Positions 8,979 to 17,505 of a DNA stretch of 26,421 nucleotides are shown in pieces; within the stretch, counting starts at the first letter, position 1; every line of letters starts with the position of its first letter. The notes beneath the pieces are model-generated. The model saw nothing but the letters and a program-made list of their open reading frames with translations. It was not told the origin of the DNA and did not search any database. The stretch comes from Amphimedon queenslandica. Lineage: Eukaryota > Porifera > Demospongiae > Haplosclerida > Niphatidae. The position numbers and the translations under genes are program-made. The DNA is taken from contig NW_003547093.1 in assembly GCF_000090795.2 (NCBI RefSeq), positions 2,549-28,969 of the forward strand, written 5' to 3'.

Positions 8979-11900
8979 TCAGTCGCTCTCTGATCCATCG
9001 TCATCTTCATCATCTTTATCATCATCACCACCTTTTTTTTTCTTTTTCTCTTCCTTTTCTTCCTTCTCTCTCTTCTCTTTTAATTTCTCATTAACTTTCT
9101 CCGCCCCTTTACCAACTCCTTTTAAAACTTCCTTTGCCGTGTCATCTCCAACACAATCACCAACTCCAGAGGCTGCACCACCTAAAGCATTTTATCATTA
9201 TTATTTTATTATTATTATTAGTAATAGTAGACTGTATTGTCATTACTAACCCACTCCAATGGCTATACGTTCTCCTATGCTTGCGTTTGGATCAGCTTCT
9301 GCTTGATCGTGTATCATTCCACCACCAACTTTCATCACATCTGAAAACATGAAACAAAAATTAATTGTAGCACATACATCTGTACTATAGCAAGGCTGTA
9401 AAAGTTGTCGCAGCCATTTTGAAGGGGGGTGAATCCTTAGTAATGCTACCGCGTTACTAATATTCTACCATGCCTAGTTGCAATTGACCAATCAGATTGC
9501 TTGATTTTAGGTTCATAAATAACTTATTTACCACTAGGAGGTTTGATAAGTAATTTCCCTGGTAATAGGAGGTTAATAAGTTTGCCCGGGAGGTTGATAA
9601 GTTTGTCCGGGAGGTTAATAAGTTTGCCCAGGGAAATTACTTATTAACCTCCTGCTAAAAATAGGCATGCATGCGATGCTGTTGCCTAGTGTTGCTAAGT
9701 AAATAGTTGTTTATTTTAGTACATGGTAGAAGTTGGTTATACAACTCTGTGTCAGTATCTATGGCATTTATCATACCTCGGGCCTACGGCCCTCAGTATA
9801 TAGATACCTCACCTCGTCAGTTGTATAACCTATACTTATTTATTGATTTTAAATACACATGCAATTCTAAATCATTATAATAACTACTACATGCAACCCC
9901 AATAGTATACAAGTACAGTATATAGTAGTAGTTATAGAATTACCTCCAACTATTTCATTATCAACTAGTCCACTTGTCTCCTTTAGTCCAGTCCCTAGTG
10001 CCATACCAGCTCTTTGGGTTAGGGTAGTGTCATCATCAGCTTCAGCTTGCTCCTTTACTATAGCACAACCAGCACTCACGTACTGATTATCAACATTGTC
10101 ACCAATAATACCAGCTCCATCACCAACTGCAATATAATACATAGTGGTAAATATAGGTAACAATAGCTAGAAACTTTTGCAGCCCAGAATGTCCTGATAT
10201 ACACATAAGCAAAATGGTAGGCTAAGGCAAAATAAACTCTGCAAATTTAGAGGAATCCTGCTGGCTGTTAGAAAAATTCTGGGCCACAGAAATTTCTAGG
10301 GATAAGATTTCCTGGAGGTTTAAGATTAGCATGTAATGGTAATGCTTTCAGTTTCAGTTATGATATCAGCAACATGCTTGATAAATACTGGGAATACATG
10401 TAGAAGTATAAAATACATGCATATGTACTAGAAAATGTATAGAAACTGTGAATATTCTCCTAGAGATATTTTGATGAAAGTCCTGCACTATATAGTACAG
10501 GGACTTTGACCCAATTTTTGAGCAACTTTAAAGAATCATAAAAAATCCAAACTTGATCAGAATCAGTTCAAACTTTCTACACAACATAAGTACATGTATA
10601 TGTATCAGATAAAACTATAAAAATGGAAAATTCTCACCTTTTTATTTTTGGCAAAATTTGACCAAAATCCCTGTACTATAGTTGTACAGGGACTTTGACC
10701 TGATTTTTGAGCAACTTTAAAAATTCGTAAAAAATCCAAACTTGATTTGAATCAGTTCAAACTTTCTACGTAACATAAGTACATGTATATGTATCAGATA
10801 GAACTATAAAAATGGAAAATTCTCACCTTTCTATTTTTGGCAAAATTTGACCAAAATCCCTGTACTATAGTACAGGGACTTTGACCTGATTTTTGAGTAA
10901 CTTAATTTTGATTATGAACACTCCTAAACTACTCAACTCAATTGCTTGTTGTTCTTACCAGCCATTTTAGCTCTATCAGCAAGACTAGTGTTATGATCAG
11001 CCTCTGCCTGGTCCTGGACTGCATCAGCTGCTCCTTCTATTATATTTGCCGTCTGTTCGTCAACCAGTCCAGAGTCTTTCACAAATTTTTTGACAATTCC
11101 AGCTCCAAATTTAGCGACACCTCGGATCATTTTTGAAACTGCCGGTTCCGGAAGACCCTCACTATCATTCTCCCAGTCTGACGTGAATTCACCGTGCTAA
11201 TATAATAATAAAATACAATGAATATAAATAAATGAAGGTGCACGTTATAGAGAAGGTCAAATTAAGAGAGGCTATAATCTATAGATTCTCCTCCTGTTAT
11301 TGTAGCAATACAATTATTCATTACTAGTGAAGCCATAGCTACTAGTGCTGGCGGTGGAGGGGATTCACTGGTTACCCACACATTAAAAACATTTTATTCA
11401 TTATTTGCAGCTGTACATACCTCATCTATGATTGAAGAGAGCTCTTCTTTCCACTTTCTAAGGAGAGAGAGAGAAGAGAGAGAGGGGGAGAGAGAGAAGA
11501 GAGGGAGAGAAAGAGAGCTCATGGATCATTAAATGATGTAGGTGTCACATTTGATTTCATTGCTGACACAAGTGTTAAGGTCACAGTGTACTAGGTTCAC
11601 ATTACTGATATCACCATTAATATCACAAACTGAAAGGTAATGGCCTTTATCATTTAATACAAGAAACATGCAACTGTACATGCTGACCATAAAGATAGTG
11701 CTACCATCATATGCTATATAGTATCAATTCCATATTAATAATAAAATGATAATAAGTAAAATAACTAAGTTACTATTGTATCTATCATAGAATTTTACAG
11801 TATTTATAAGCAATGTAATTGGTTCCAATGGTCCATAAAATATTATACTCAGGGGGGGGGGGAATATATCAATTGTGCTTAATTCATGCCTGGAGTACAG

Positions 11901-12651
11901 CTGCTTGCTTGCATAGACCAAATTAAAGTATACAAGATAAAGTTTGGCCTTTAGATGTACCAGACAAAATTCCCTACTGAATTTTGGAGGGAGACAATTC
12001 AAAGGAATGATCATTTTGATAGCCATTCACCAAAAATGAAACCGGCCATATTGAACCGTTATGCGCATGCTCAGTCGCATATGGCCACAAATTGACCAAA
12101 TTAAAACCAGCCATTCACCAAAAACTTAGCTATTCACCAAAATTCTCTTCCAGTTGTACTTTAAATGGTAAATGGGTATCATCAATGTCCACACCAGACA
12201 ACAGTCTACAGCACTATAGTTTATACATTCATTCATAATGACTTACTTGACTTCTTTAGGATCACTGCCATAAAAATAATAAGTCCTTCCAGTGACTGCC
12301 AGTCCAAATGCTAGCCCCTTCTTAGCAGCATCAGGCCACTCCACACCACTGGTCTCATCCTTGGTCCTCACACCACGGCCTTCAGTGAGATCAACTGTTC
12401 CTTTAGGGTCAGTGTCACCTTCTTTCTTGTAATACCTGAGGCTGGTTCCTTCTAGAACAAAGTGACGCTTCTTCCAAGTTCTGTAGACACCACCTACAGG
12501 CCAAGAAGATAAAGAAAGCAGAGTCAATCTTGTAGCTACCTTCTTTTGTGAGAAAGCCAGACATGATGATGTCCTCGTTTTTTATTTGATCTTCTGAGCA
12601 GGGGGCTTCTTCTACGCTTTCTGATACTGTGGAAAAGTCTGCTGTAGCCAT
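8979..12651 (-). CDS. PH-domain protein with QAEAD repeats and acidic tail (seven exons)
   Basis: Exons in transcript order: 12540-12651, 12247-12493, 11421-11457, 10959-11196, 9944-10126, 9251-9340, 8979-9181; 1110 nt, 369 aa, all GT-AG with agreeing phases. Residues about 29-131 form a pleckstrin-homology domain: MSGFLTKEGG, then WKKRHFVLEGTSLRYYKK, ending in a C-terminal helix with the conserved Trp (KKWKEELSSII). The K-x-R pattern after the first strand fits phosphoinositide binding. Residues about 160-305 contain three repeats centred on QAEAD (195-199, 238-242, 285-289), each followed by [ST][LI]xxR, with Gly/Ala-rich linkers and SGLVD at 174 and 263. A Lys/Glu-rich helix and an Asp/Glu tail end the protein. 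Likely role, by inference: recruitment to membranes. I recognise no family for the repeats. It shares a divergent promoter with the gene at 12850. Confidence 0.87.
9536..9654. repeat. Foldback structure enclosing a 3 x 21-bp minisatellite
   Basis: The arms 9536-9562 and 9629-9654 are inverted repeats of about 26 bp sharing ATAAGTAATTTCCCTGG. Between them are three tandem 21-bp units (9570-9590, 9591-9611, 9612-9633) of the type AGGTTAATAAGTTTGCCCGGG. The third unit runs into the right arm. It lies in PH-gene intron 5 and is a candidate non-autonomous mobile element. Confidence 0.65.
9735..9830. repeat. Nested inverted repeat in PH-gene intron 5
   Basis: GGTTATACAACT (9735-9746) and its perfect reverse complement (9819-9830) enclose a second pair, GTATCTAT/ATAGATAC, and a central GGGCCTACGGCCC (9780-9792). 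This cruciform-prone structure is separate from the foldback at 9536-9654, although both could belong to one element of about 400 bp. Confidence 0.6.
10480..10880 (+). repeat. 189-bp satellite units (type B) in PH-gene intron 4
   Basis: Two units, with the CATAAG phrase at 10585 and 10774 (period 189 bp). They share the core AATCAGTTCAAACTTTCTAC with type A but differ elsewhere. Unit borders are palindromic; the best is CCCTGTACTATAGTACAGGG at 10858-10877, a perfect 20-bp palindrome. The array lies antisense to the PH gene. Confidence 0.8.
11458..12246. other. PH-gene intron 2
   Basis: A 789-nt intron. Directly before the acceptor (minus strand) is a CT-rich tract of about 60 nt (11459-11518 as GA on the plus strand). 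Poly(G) of about 10 nt lies at 11852-11861. Around 12023-12140 three copies of GC(C/T)ATTCACCAAAA surround a GGCCATAT/ATATGGCC inverted pair (12043-12050, 12078-12085). The open frame at 11724-12026 shows no domain. Confidence 0.5.
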
Positions 12652-12849
12652 GATTATGATGATGAAGAAAACGTGGTAGAGCAACAACCAACACAACAAC
12701 CCTTAACCGCGCTGCATGCAGTAGAAGTGAGGGGAGGGGCTGGCCACTAACTCCCACCACTCATTACTTCACACGTGCTACCACGTGGTCAAGCCACGCT
12801 GCATGTGGATGCAGCTCTCTATGATGCAGCTGCAGCTTTCTTCTTCAAA
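12652..12849. promoter_or_regulatory. Divergent promoter between PH gene and orphan paralog 1
   Basis: Only 198 bp separate the two ATGs. CACGTGCTACCACGTGG at 12772-12788 gives two CACGTG sites 10 bp apart, 62 nt from the plus-strand ATG and 121 nt from the PH ATG. A GGGGAGGGGCTGGCCACTA phrase just to the left is repeated before the second paralog. Co-regulation of the two genes is inference from the layout. Confidence 0.65.
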
Positions 12850-14649
12850 ATGGTGGATAAAGAACTTAAAAGAGTAAACGACCTAATTGAAGAGGATGAA
12901 GAGTATGGAGATTATGACACTAGTACAGATGATGAGGACAATCAGGTAACTAAGTATCGGGAAGGACTAAAGGAAGGAGTAATGTCACACCCGGCCAGTC
13001 TTCAGTTACAGTGTCTAATGTACATAGCAGGACACATTAAGATTGAGCCTCCTCGTCCTTACACTATCAAGGAGTCCACTGGTGCCGTATTGTATCTACC
13101 TGCTAGTTGCATGGCCTTGCTTCCTCACTTTTTTCGTATTCGATTGCTGTGTCTGTTACCAGCTGTTGATGTAGCTAAGCTAGAGGGTACTCCAGTTACT
13201 GCTGGTATATCAATGGATGAGATATGGGAATACATATTTAATGAGAGGCTACCACTTCATTATATAAAGCAGATTAGAAAAGATGGTATACCTGGTATCA
13301 ACACAGTGGAGGAGCTAATGAGTAAAGGGGTTGAATGCGTCTCTTGGAAAGATGCCTATTTTAATGCTGTGTTTGAAATATCCCAGTATTATTGCAAGGA
13401 TGAATACCTTCAATTCTTTAAGTGTGCTGCCTGTTTGCATGATCATATCATACAAGACCTATTTTATGGTATGGGCACATTCAATAGTGATCCATCCAGC
13501 ACTGATATCTACCGGTGTTTCAAGGAAGGCTCCACTTACAGTATTCATGGTGTAGCTCACTGCACACTTGGATGCCCTCGTCTCACTCCAGATAGATATA
13601 CCAGCATGTACCCAGACCCTTCCGATAGTATTTTGTGTGCATTTTACATGTCACTATTGGATGTTATCAAGGAAATGGTTGATTGCAATGTGTCCCTTAA
13701 ACACTTACACATATCAGGCCATCTTTTTGACAGAAATGACAGCCTCAATCTTTTTGATTATTTAAAGAAAATGCTGACGTCAGTTGAAGCCATCACCATA
13801 CATTTCCATGACAAGAACGAATTCATAATGAAGATTTATGATGTCCTATTTGTGCAGAATACGTGCTCGATCAAATCTGTATCGTTACGTGATTCAGAAT
13901 TTGAAATTGTTTTTCCTTACCTATTGCAGTCTTGTTATCTCAAACAGATCGAGCTAGAAGTTGGACTTGATGATTGTAACTCTTATAAAGTCAAAGCGAA
14001 GATGTCTTCACATTTTCTTTATCCTCCAGGCCGGCAGCCAGACCAATCTATATCTCATTCAATAATGGAGATATTACAGCATTGTCAGGACCTAGAGAAG
14101 CTATCACTTCACATTGATTGTTGTGATATCCATGCTCAGCTATTGTATAGTCAACTCACCCAGTGTGTTGCTGATTTACTCTTAAGACCTACCTTTAAAG
14201 AGCTAGTTTTTTCATCAAGTATTCAAGTCTCGTTTGATTTTCTATTGCTGTTGCTTTGTAATTTTTTCTCTTCGCCATACCCTGTTAGTATGAAGCTATC
14301 TTTTAAGTGTCTAGATATTCCACTATACACTGACCCAGTAATTGTTGTCAATCATGAACAAGAAGGTAACAAGTCACTGGATCTAGCTAATTGTTTTCTC
14401 TCTCGTAATCTCTCATCTTTACTTCCTCGTAATTTAGTTCTTGGATCTCTCAAAATATCTCAGTGTTCATATTCAGCGGTTTGTGTTCTCTCTTCATTTG
14501 CTAGCCTGGACTCTATTACTGTCAAGAGTTTGTCTGTAAAACGTGCTCATTCCACCAGCGGTGAAATCTCATCTAGTATTTCTTCATTACTTAATATCAT
14601 TCATGACACTCAGCATTGTGATATCAGTTATGATGATGTCACAAGTTAA
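12850..14649 (+). CDS. Orphan intronless protein, paralog 1
   Basis: A single exon of 599 aa. The frame stays open 25 codons further upstream, but the first ATG is at 12850, which aligns with the start of paralog 2 and leaves the double E-box outside the coding region. Residues 1-40 are acidic (EEDEEYGDYD, STDDED). Residues 40-150 are the most conserved part, with LYLPASCMALLPHFF and RIRLLCLLPAVDVAKLEG. From about residue 270 there are irregular Leu-rich segments (SLKHLHIS, DLEKLSLHID, LVLGSLKIS) resembling divergent leucine-rich repeats. An F-box-plus-LRR-like layout is a guess; I recognise no named family. No signal peptide or membrane segment is evident. Confidence 0.85.
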   Translation: MVDKELKRVNDLIEEDEEYGDYDTSTDDEDNQVTKYREGLKEGVMSHPASLQLQCLMYIAGHIKIEPPRPYTIKESTGAVLYLPASCMALLPHFFRIRLLCLLPAVDVAKLEGTPVTAGISMDEIWEYIFNERLPLHYIKQIRKDGIPGINTVEELMSKGVECVSWKDAYFNAVFEISQYYCKDEYLQFFKCAACLHDHIIQDLFYGMGTFNSDPSSTDIYRCFKEGSTYSIHGVAHCTLGCPRLTPDRYTSMYPDPSDSILCAFYMSLLDVIKEMVDCNVSLKHLHISGHLFDRNDSLNLFDYLKKMLTSVEAITIHFHDKNEFIMKIYDVLFVQNTCSIKSVSLRDSEFEIVFPYLLQSCYLKQIELEVGLDDCNSYKVKAKMSSHFLYPPGRQPDQSISHSIMEILQHCQDLEKLSLHIDCCDIHAQLLYSQLTQCVADLLLRPTFKELVFSSSIQVSFDFLLLLLCNFFSSPYPVSMKLSFKCLDIPLYTDPVIVVNHEQEGNKSLDLANCFLSRNLSSLLPRNLVLGSLKISQCSYSAVCVLSSFASLDSITVKSLSVKRAHSTSGEISSSISSLLNIIHDTQHCDISYDDVTS

Positions 14650-15043
14650 TGCATTTAATCTTCAGATGCATATCTTGAAACTCATGATACTGTAACTTAT
14701 TAATTTAATTACAAGTAATACAATTATTGGTTGTTTGGCTCATAACATATTGATTGATTAAAATTCATTATTCATTCATTCATTATTATTATTATTGGTT
14801 TATTTGCATGGGTAATTTGCGCCTACTCTACAGCTGGGAAGGAAATAACAAGAGGAGGCTCCATTTTACAGTCCCTCTCTCTTTCTCAGCTCTGCTTCCT
14901 CCAGTCTCCTTTATCTGCTGTAGCCATGATGAAGAAGAAAAAGTGATAGAGCAACTGGTGCAGTAGAGGGGAGGGGCTGGCCACTACCTCCGCTCCCACC
15001 ACTCATTACACACGTGCTACCACGTGGTTAAGCCAAGCTAAAA
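14650..15043. promoter_or_regulatory. Duplication junction and promoter of orphan paralog 2
   Basis: From left to right: AT-rich 3' flank of paralog 1; a copy (14801-14916) of the RBMS upstream region; then, from 14914, a copy of the PH exon 1/divergent promoter. It has GGGGAGGGGCTGGCCACTAC and CACGTGCTACCACGTGG at 15011-15027, only 17 nt before the ATG of paralog 2. The three shared bases TCT at 14914-14916 mark the join. Confidence 0.75.
14886..14927 (-). pseudogene. Relic of PH-gene exon 1
   Basis: Reading the minus strand from 14927 gives MATAD, identical to the first five residues of the PH protein, and then eight unrelated residues and a stop at 14886-14888. The unrelated part is RBMS upstream DNA joined by the duplication. 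It is a start-codon fragment with no PH domain behind it. Confidence 0.75.
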
Positions 15044-16840
15044 ATGGCGGATGAAGAACTTGAAAGAGCAAATGAGGCTCCTAACCCTATTGAAGAGGAT
15101 GAAGAGTATGAGGATTATGACAGCAGTACAGACGATGATGATGATTTGGTAACTAAGTATTGGGAAGGACTAAAGGAAGGAGTAATGTCACACCCGGCCA
15201 GTCTTCAGTTACAGTGTCTAATGTACATAGCAGGACACATTAAGATTGAGCCTCCTCGTCCTTACACTATCAAGGAGTCCACTGGTGCCGTATTGTATCT
15301 GCCTGCTAGTTGCATGGCCTTGCTTCCTCACTTTTTTCGTATTCGATTGCTGTGTCTGTTACCAGCTGTTGATGTAGCTAAGCTAGAGGGTACTCCAGTT
15401 ACTGCTGGTATATCAATGGATGAGATATGGGAGTACATATTTAATGAGAGACTACCACTCCGTTACATGAAGCAGATTAGAAAAGATGGTATACCTGGTA
15501 TCAACACAGTGGAGGAGCTAATGAGTAAAGGGATTGAATGCGTCACTTGGAAAGATGCCTATTTTAATGCTGTGTTTGAAATATCCCAGTATTATTGCAA
15601 TGATCAATACCTCCAATTCTTTAAGTGTGTTGCCTGTTTACATGATCATATCATACAAGACCTACTTTATGGTATGGGCACATTCAATAGTAGCCCATCT
15701 AGCACTGATATCTACCAATGTTTCAAGGAAGGCTTCACTTACAGTATTCATGGTGTAGCTCGCTGCACACTCGGATGCCCTCGTCTCACTCCAGATAGAT
15801 ATACCAGCATGTACCCTGATCCTTCCAATAGTATTTTGTGTGCATTTTACTACATGTCACTATTGGACGTTATCAAGGAAATGGTCGATTGCAATGTGTC
15901 CCTTAAACACTTACACATAACAAACTATCTCTTTGAAGAAAACTATGAACTCAAGAGTCAATATCTCTTTGACTATTTAAAAAAATTGCTGACTTCGGTT
16001 GAAGCCATCTCCATAGATGGTCGTGACGAGAATGAATTCATAAGGAAAATATATGATATCATATTTGTACAGAATAAGTGCTCGGTCAAATTTGTATCGT
16101 TACACGATTTAGAATTTGAAATTGCTCTTCCTTATCTATTGCAGTGTAATCTCAAACAGATCGAGCTAAAAGTTGGACTTGATGATTTTAACTCGTATAG
16201 AGTCAAAGCAAAGACGTCTTCACATTTTCTTCGTCCTCCAGGCCAACAGCCAGACCAATCTATATCTCATTCAGTAATGGAGATATTACAGCATTGTCAG
16301 GACCTAGAGAAACTATCACTTCACATTGATTGTTGTGATGTACATGCTCAGTTATTGCACAGTCAGCTCACCCAGTGTGTTGCTGATTTACTCTTAAGAC
16401 CTGCCTTTAAAGAGCTAGTTTTTTTGTCAAGTATTGAAGTCTCGTTTGATGTTCTATTGCCATTGCTTTGTAATTTTTTCTCTTCGCCATACCCTGTTAG
16501 TATGAAACTATCTCTTAAGTGTCTAGATATTCCACTATACACTGACCCAGTAATTGTTGTCAATCATGAACAAGAAGCTAACAAGGCACTGGATCTAACT
16601 AATTGTTCTCTCTCTCATAATCTCTCATCTCTGCTTCCTCGTAATTTAGTCCTTGGATCTCTCAAAATATCTGGTTCTTCATATTCAGTTGGTGTTCTCT
16701 CTTCATTTGCTAGCCTGGACTCTATTACTGTCAAGGGTTTATCTATAGAAGATACACATTCCGCCAGTGATGAAATCTCATCTAGTATTTCTTTGTTACT
16801 TCAAATCATTCATGGCACTCAGGACCATCAGTTGTCATGA
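15044..16840 (+). CDS. Orphan intronless protein, paralog 2
   Basis: A single exon of 598 aa, ATG in the context AAAATGGCGG. It aligns with paralog 1 over its full length. Differences are a three-residue longer N-terminal part (APNP), a three-residue insertion near residue 320, a one-residue deletion in the YLLQ-C-x-LKQ segment, and a different C-terminus (HQLS against a longer DDVTS end). The acidic start, the central LLPAVDVAKLEGTPVTAGI block and the Leu-rich C-terminal half are all kept, with no frame break, so both copies seem functional. The role is unknown. A cytoplasmic or nuclear adaptor is one possibility, given no signal or membrane segment. Confidence 0.85.
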   Translation: MADEELERANEAPNPIEEDEEYEDYDSSTDDDDDLVTKYWEGLKEGVMSHPASLQLQCLMYIAGHIKIEPPRPYTIKESTGAVLYLPASCMALLPHFFRIRLLCLLPAVDVAKLEGTPVTAGISMDEIWEYIFNERLPLRYMKQIRKDGIPGINTVEELMSKGIECVTWKDAYFNAVFEISQYYCNDQYLQFFKCVACLHDHIIQDLLYGMGTFNSSPSSTDIYQCFKEGFTYSIHGVARCTLGCPRLTPDRYTSMYPDPSNSILCAFYYMSLLDVIKEMVDCNVSLKHLHITNYLFEENYELKSQYLFDYLKKLLTSVEAISIDGRDENEFIRKIYDIIFVQNKCSVKFVSLHDLEFEIALPYLLQCNLKQIELKVGLDDFNSYRVKAKTSSHFLRPPGQQPDQSISHSVMEILQHCQDLEKLSLHIDCCDVHAQLLHSQLTQCVADLLLRPAFKELVFLSSIEVSFDVLLPLLCNFFSSPYPVSMKLSLKCLDIPLYTDPVIVVNHEQEANKALDLTNCSLSHNLSSLLPRNLVLGSLKISGSSYSVGVLSSFASLDSITVKGLSIEDTHSASDEISSSISLLLQIIHGTQDHQLS

Positions 16841-17000
16841 TTTCAGAAGTTAATGCATTTAATCTTCGGATGCAAGACATAAAACTCATGGTGTTGTTAC
16901 TCATATTTTAATTATAAGTATTATCATTGTTTTATAGGCTCATAATTATTATCATTATTGATTAATTAAAATTCATTACTCATTGTTATTATTATTGGTT
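16841..17000. other. 3' flank of orphan paralog 2
   Basis: AT-rich sequence matching 14650-14800 with many substitutions, including the TGCATTTAATCTTC phrase after the stop and an ATTAAAATTCATTA phrase before the RBMS promoter. ATTAAA is the best candidate polyadenylation signal in both copies. Confidence 0.5.
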
Positions 17001-17505
17001 TATTGCGCGGGAAATTCGCGCCCACTCTACAGCTGGGAAGGAATAGCAAGAGGAGCTCCATTTTACAGTCCCCCCTCTCTCTGTCTCAGCTCTGCTTTCT
17101 CCAGTCTTCTCTATCTTATACTTGCTCTAGCTTGCAAGCAGGCTCGCTCCAGGGTACGAGCCCCACCCGCCTCACTGCTAAACCACAACAAACAAGCTGT
17201 GAGCCAACGCCTCCTGAGTCCAAAGTATATAAATACAACTTTTACAAGCTCCTGTTCTCTGTTCCCCTGAAGTGCTCTCCACTTGGAAGATCTGATAGCG
17301 AGAACCTGGTTCTTTAGCTGCTGCAAAGGAGAAAGATCTAATCACTGATAGCTACACTGTGAGAGTGGGACCTTCATTGCTTGCCGGGAGGGAGGAGAGA
17401 GTAGAGTGTTTAGACTTTTTCCAGCTGATGTTGCCTTAAAATTTGCTAAAGTCAGCAAATGTCCCTCTTATCTGTTTTTATAGAAAAGGAAAAGCCGAGA
17501 GAGCA
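17001..17505 (+). promoter_or_regulatory. RBMS promoter and 5' UTR
   Basis: GCGCGGGAAATTCGCGCC at 17005-17022 contains two overlapping, oppositely oriented E2F-like sites. TATATAAATA at 17226-17235 is a good TATA box, giving a start near 17255. A short upstream ATG at about 17427 opens a three-codon frame. TCTGTTTTTATAG at 17470-17482 looks like the acceptor of a 5' UTR intron. GGCTCG/CGAGCC near 17141-17162 can form a hairpin. Confidence 0.55.

Larger units (their letters stand above)
12638..14913 (+). repeat. Tandem duplication, unit 1 (source-side copy)
   Basis: The unit runs from inside PH exon 1 through the divergent promoter and orphan paralog 1 into a copy of the RBMS upstream region. 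The matching unit is 14914-17116. The repeated end at 14801-14913 corresponds to 17001-17113. Confidence 0.75.
14914..17116 (+). repeat. Tandem duplication, unit 2
   Basis: The second copy of the unit at 12638-14913, about 2.2 kb, containing orphan paralog 2. Its right end passes without a break into the RBMS 5' region, so this end is probably the ancestral neighbour arrangement. Confidence 0.75.

Noticed and set aside
11724..12026. 100-codon minus-strand open frame in PH intron 2
   Set aside because: No domain, lies wholly inside a supported intron and spans the poly(G) run; no matching splice signals.
12775..12849. Upstream extension of orphan paralog 1 to a GTG at 12775
   Set aside because: It starts at a GTG inside the double E-box, has no ATG, and has no counterpart in paralog 2, where the promoter element lies directly before the ATG.
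17120..17165. Possible tRNA
   Set aside because: Only one 6-bp hairpin (GGCTCG/CGAGCC) is present; there is no acceptor stem, anticodon arm or T-loop GTTC motif in order.
17003..17326. Overlapping open frames upstream of RBMS
   Set aside because: They cover the E2F-like site and TATA box, lie in several frames on both strands, and are explained by the more GC-rich promoter.
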